The notes under the pieces: generated by a model
What the model was told of the DNA's origin: nothing
Seen by the model: the letters and a program-made list of their open reading frames with translations, nothing else
Database searches by the model: none
Assembly: GCA_035720425.1 (NCBI GenBank)
Contig: DASTOB010000138.1
Location: 1 to 5,347 of the forward strand
Reading direction: 5' to 3'
Source of the DNA: DASTOB01 sp035720425
Lineage (GTDB): Bacteria > Chloroflexota > Limnocylindria > Limnocylindrales > CSP1-4
Length of the DNA: 5,347 bases
Translations under genes and position numbers: made by a program
In this document: positions 5,177-5,347 of the stretch, in pieces
Position numbering within the stretch: the first letter of the stretch is position 1
Layout of the letters: each line of letters starts with the position of its first letter

Positions 5177-5347
5177 GTGTCCATCGACCAGCCCAGCGTC
5201 CCCGGCCGGCTCCTTCGGCCGTCGCTCAGCGCCGTCGTCGCGGCGCTGCTGGTCCTGCTTGCGCTCGTCGCTCCCGCCGGTGCCGTATCCGGCCCGACGA
5301 AGCTGAGCGATCCCGACGTCAGCCCACGCGCCGCAGTCCCGGGGCAG
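5177..5347 (+). CDS. Secreted protein, N-terminal part (3'-truncated by window edge)
   Basis: Fifty-seven codons are visible from a GTG with a strong Shine-Dalgarno sequence to the window end, with no stop. Residues 1-16 are polar with Arg11 and Arg14, residues 17-33 are a hydrophobic core (SLSAVVAALLVLLALVA), and APAGA-VSG (32-39) is a good signal peptidase I site with cleavage after Ala36. A lipobox Cys is absent, so export by Sec to the cell surface or medium is expected. The mature start GPTKLSDPDVSPRAAVPG is reminiscent of Pro/Thr-rich leaders of surface proteins with Ig-like repeats, but the rest lies outside the window. Its first bases match those of the Pro-rich gene at 3697 at 14 of 14 positions. 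Function unknown. Confidence 0.65.
   Translation, partial: MSIDQPSVPGRLLRPSLSAVVAALLVLLALVAPAGAVSGPTKLSDPDVSPRAAVPGQ

Noticed and set aside
4212..5306. Plus-strand open frame of 364 codons
   Set aside because: It is antisense to the NERD-like gene and crosses the promoter region, with low-complexity Arg/Gly/Asp content.

Overview
The window is a very GC-rich stretch of ordinary bacterial chromosome. Genes are tightly packed on both strands, GTG starts are common, and long spurious antisense reading frames abound, as expected at this GC content. The protein types and the overall style suggest an uncultured Chloroflexota (Limnocylindria-like) or a deep actinobacterium. No phylogenetic marker gene is complete, so this assignment is a low-confidence inference. 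I see no CRISPR array, insertion sequence, integrase or clear sign of recent transfer.

Layout, left to right: (1) the C-terminal end of an ATP-dependent DNA ligase (1-351, +). (2) A 206-residue uncharacterised protein made of two copies of one small domain (362-982, +). (3) A convergent two-domain rhodanese-like protein (995-1837, -) whose catalytic cysteine position is occupied by Asp. (4) Divergent from it, a class-V aminotransferase-fold PLP enzyme (1912-3153, +). It overlaps by 4 bases (5) a small three-helix membrane protein (3150-3545, +). (6) A 105-residue Pro-rich hypothetical protein (3697-4014, +). (7) A tRNA with anticodon UAU, i.e. tRNA-Ile reading AUA (4056-4131, +). (8) A convergent membrane-anchored protein with a NERD-like domain that appears to lack the nuclease residues (4152-4907, -). 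(9) After a 269-base divergent intergenic region, the start of a secreted protein with a signal peptide (5177 to window end, +).

How they fit together: the aminotransferase and the membrane protein form a translationally coupled pair. The rhodanese-like gene diverges from them across 74 bases that hold a near-symmetric TATGATA box able to serve both strands. Several genes start about 6-7 bases after a -10-like hexamer with no Shine-Dalgarno, which suggests leaderless mRNAs. Genes 6 and 9 instead have clear Shine-Dalgarno sequences.

The points most worth a second look are the rare tRNA-Ile(UAU), the rhodanese-like protein lacking its nucleophile, and the apparently inactivated NERD domain. 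I find no convincing new multi-gene system.
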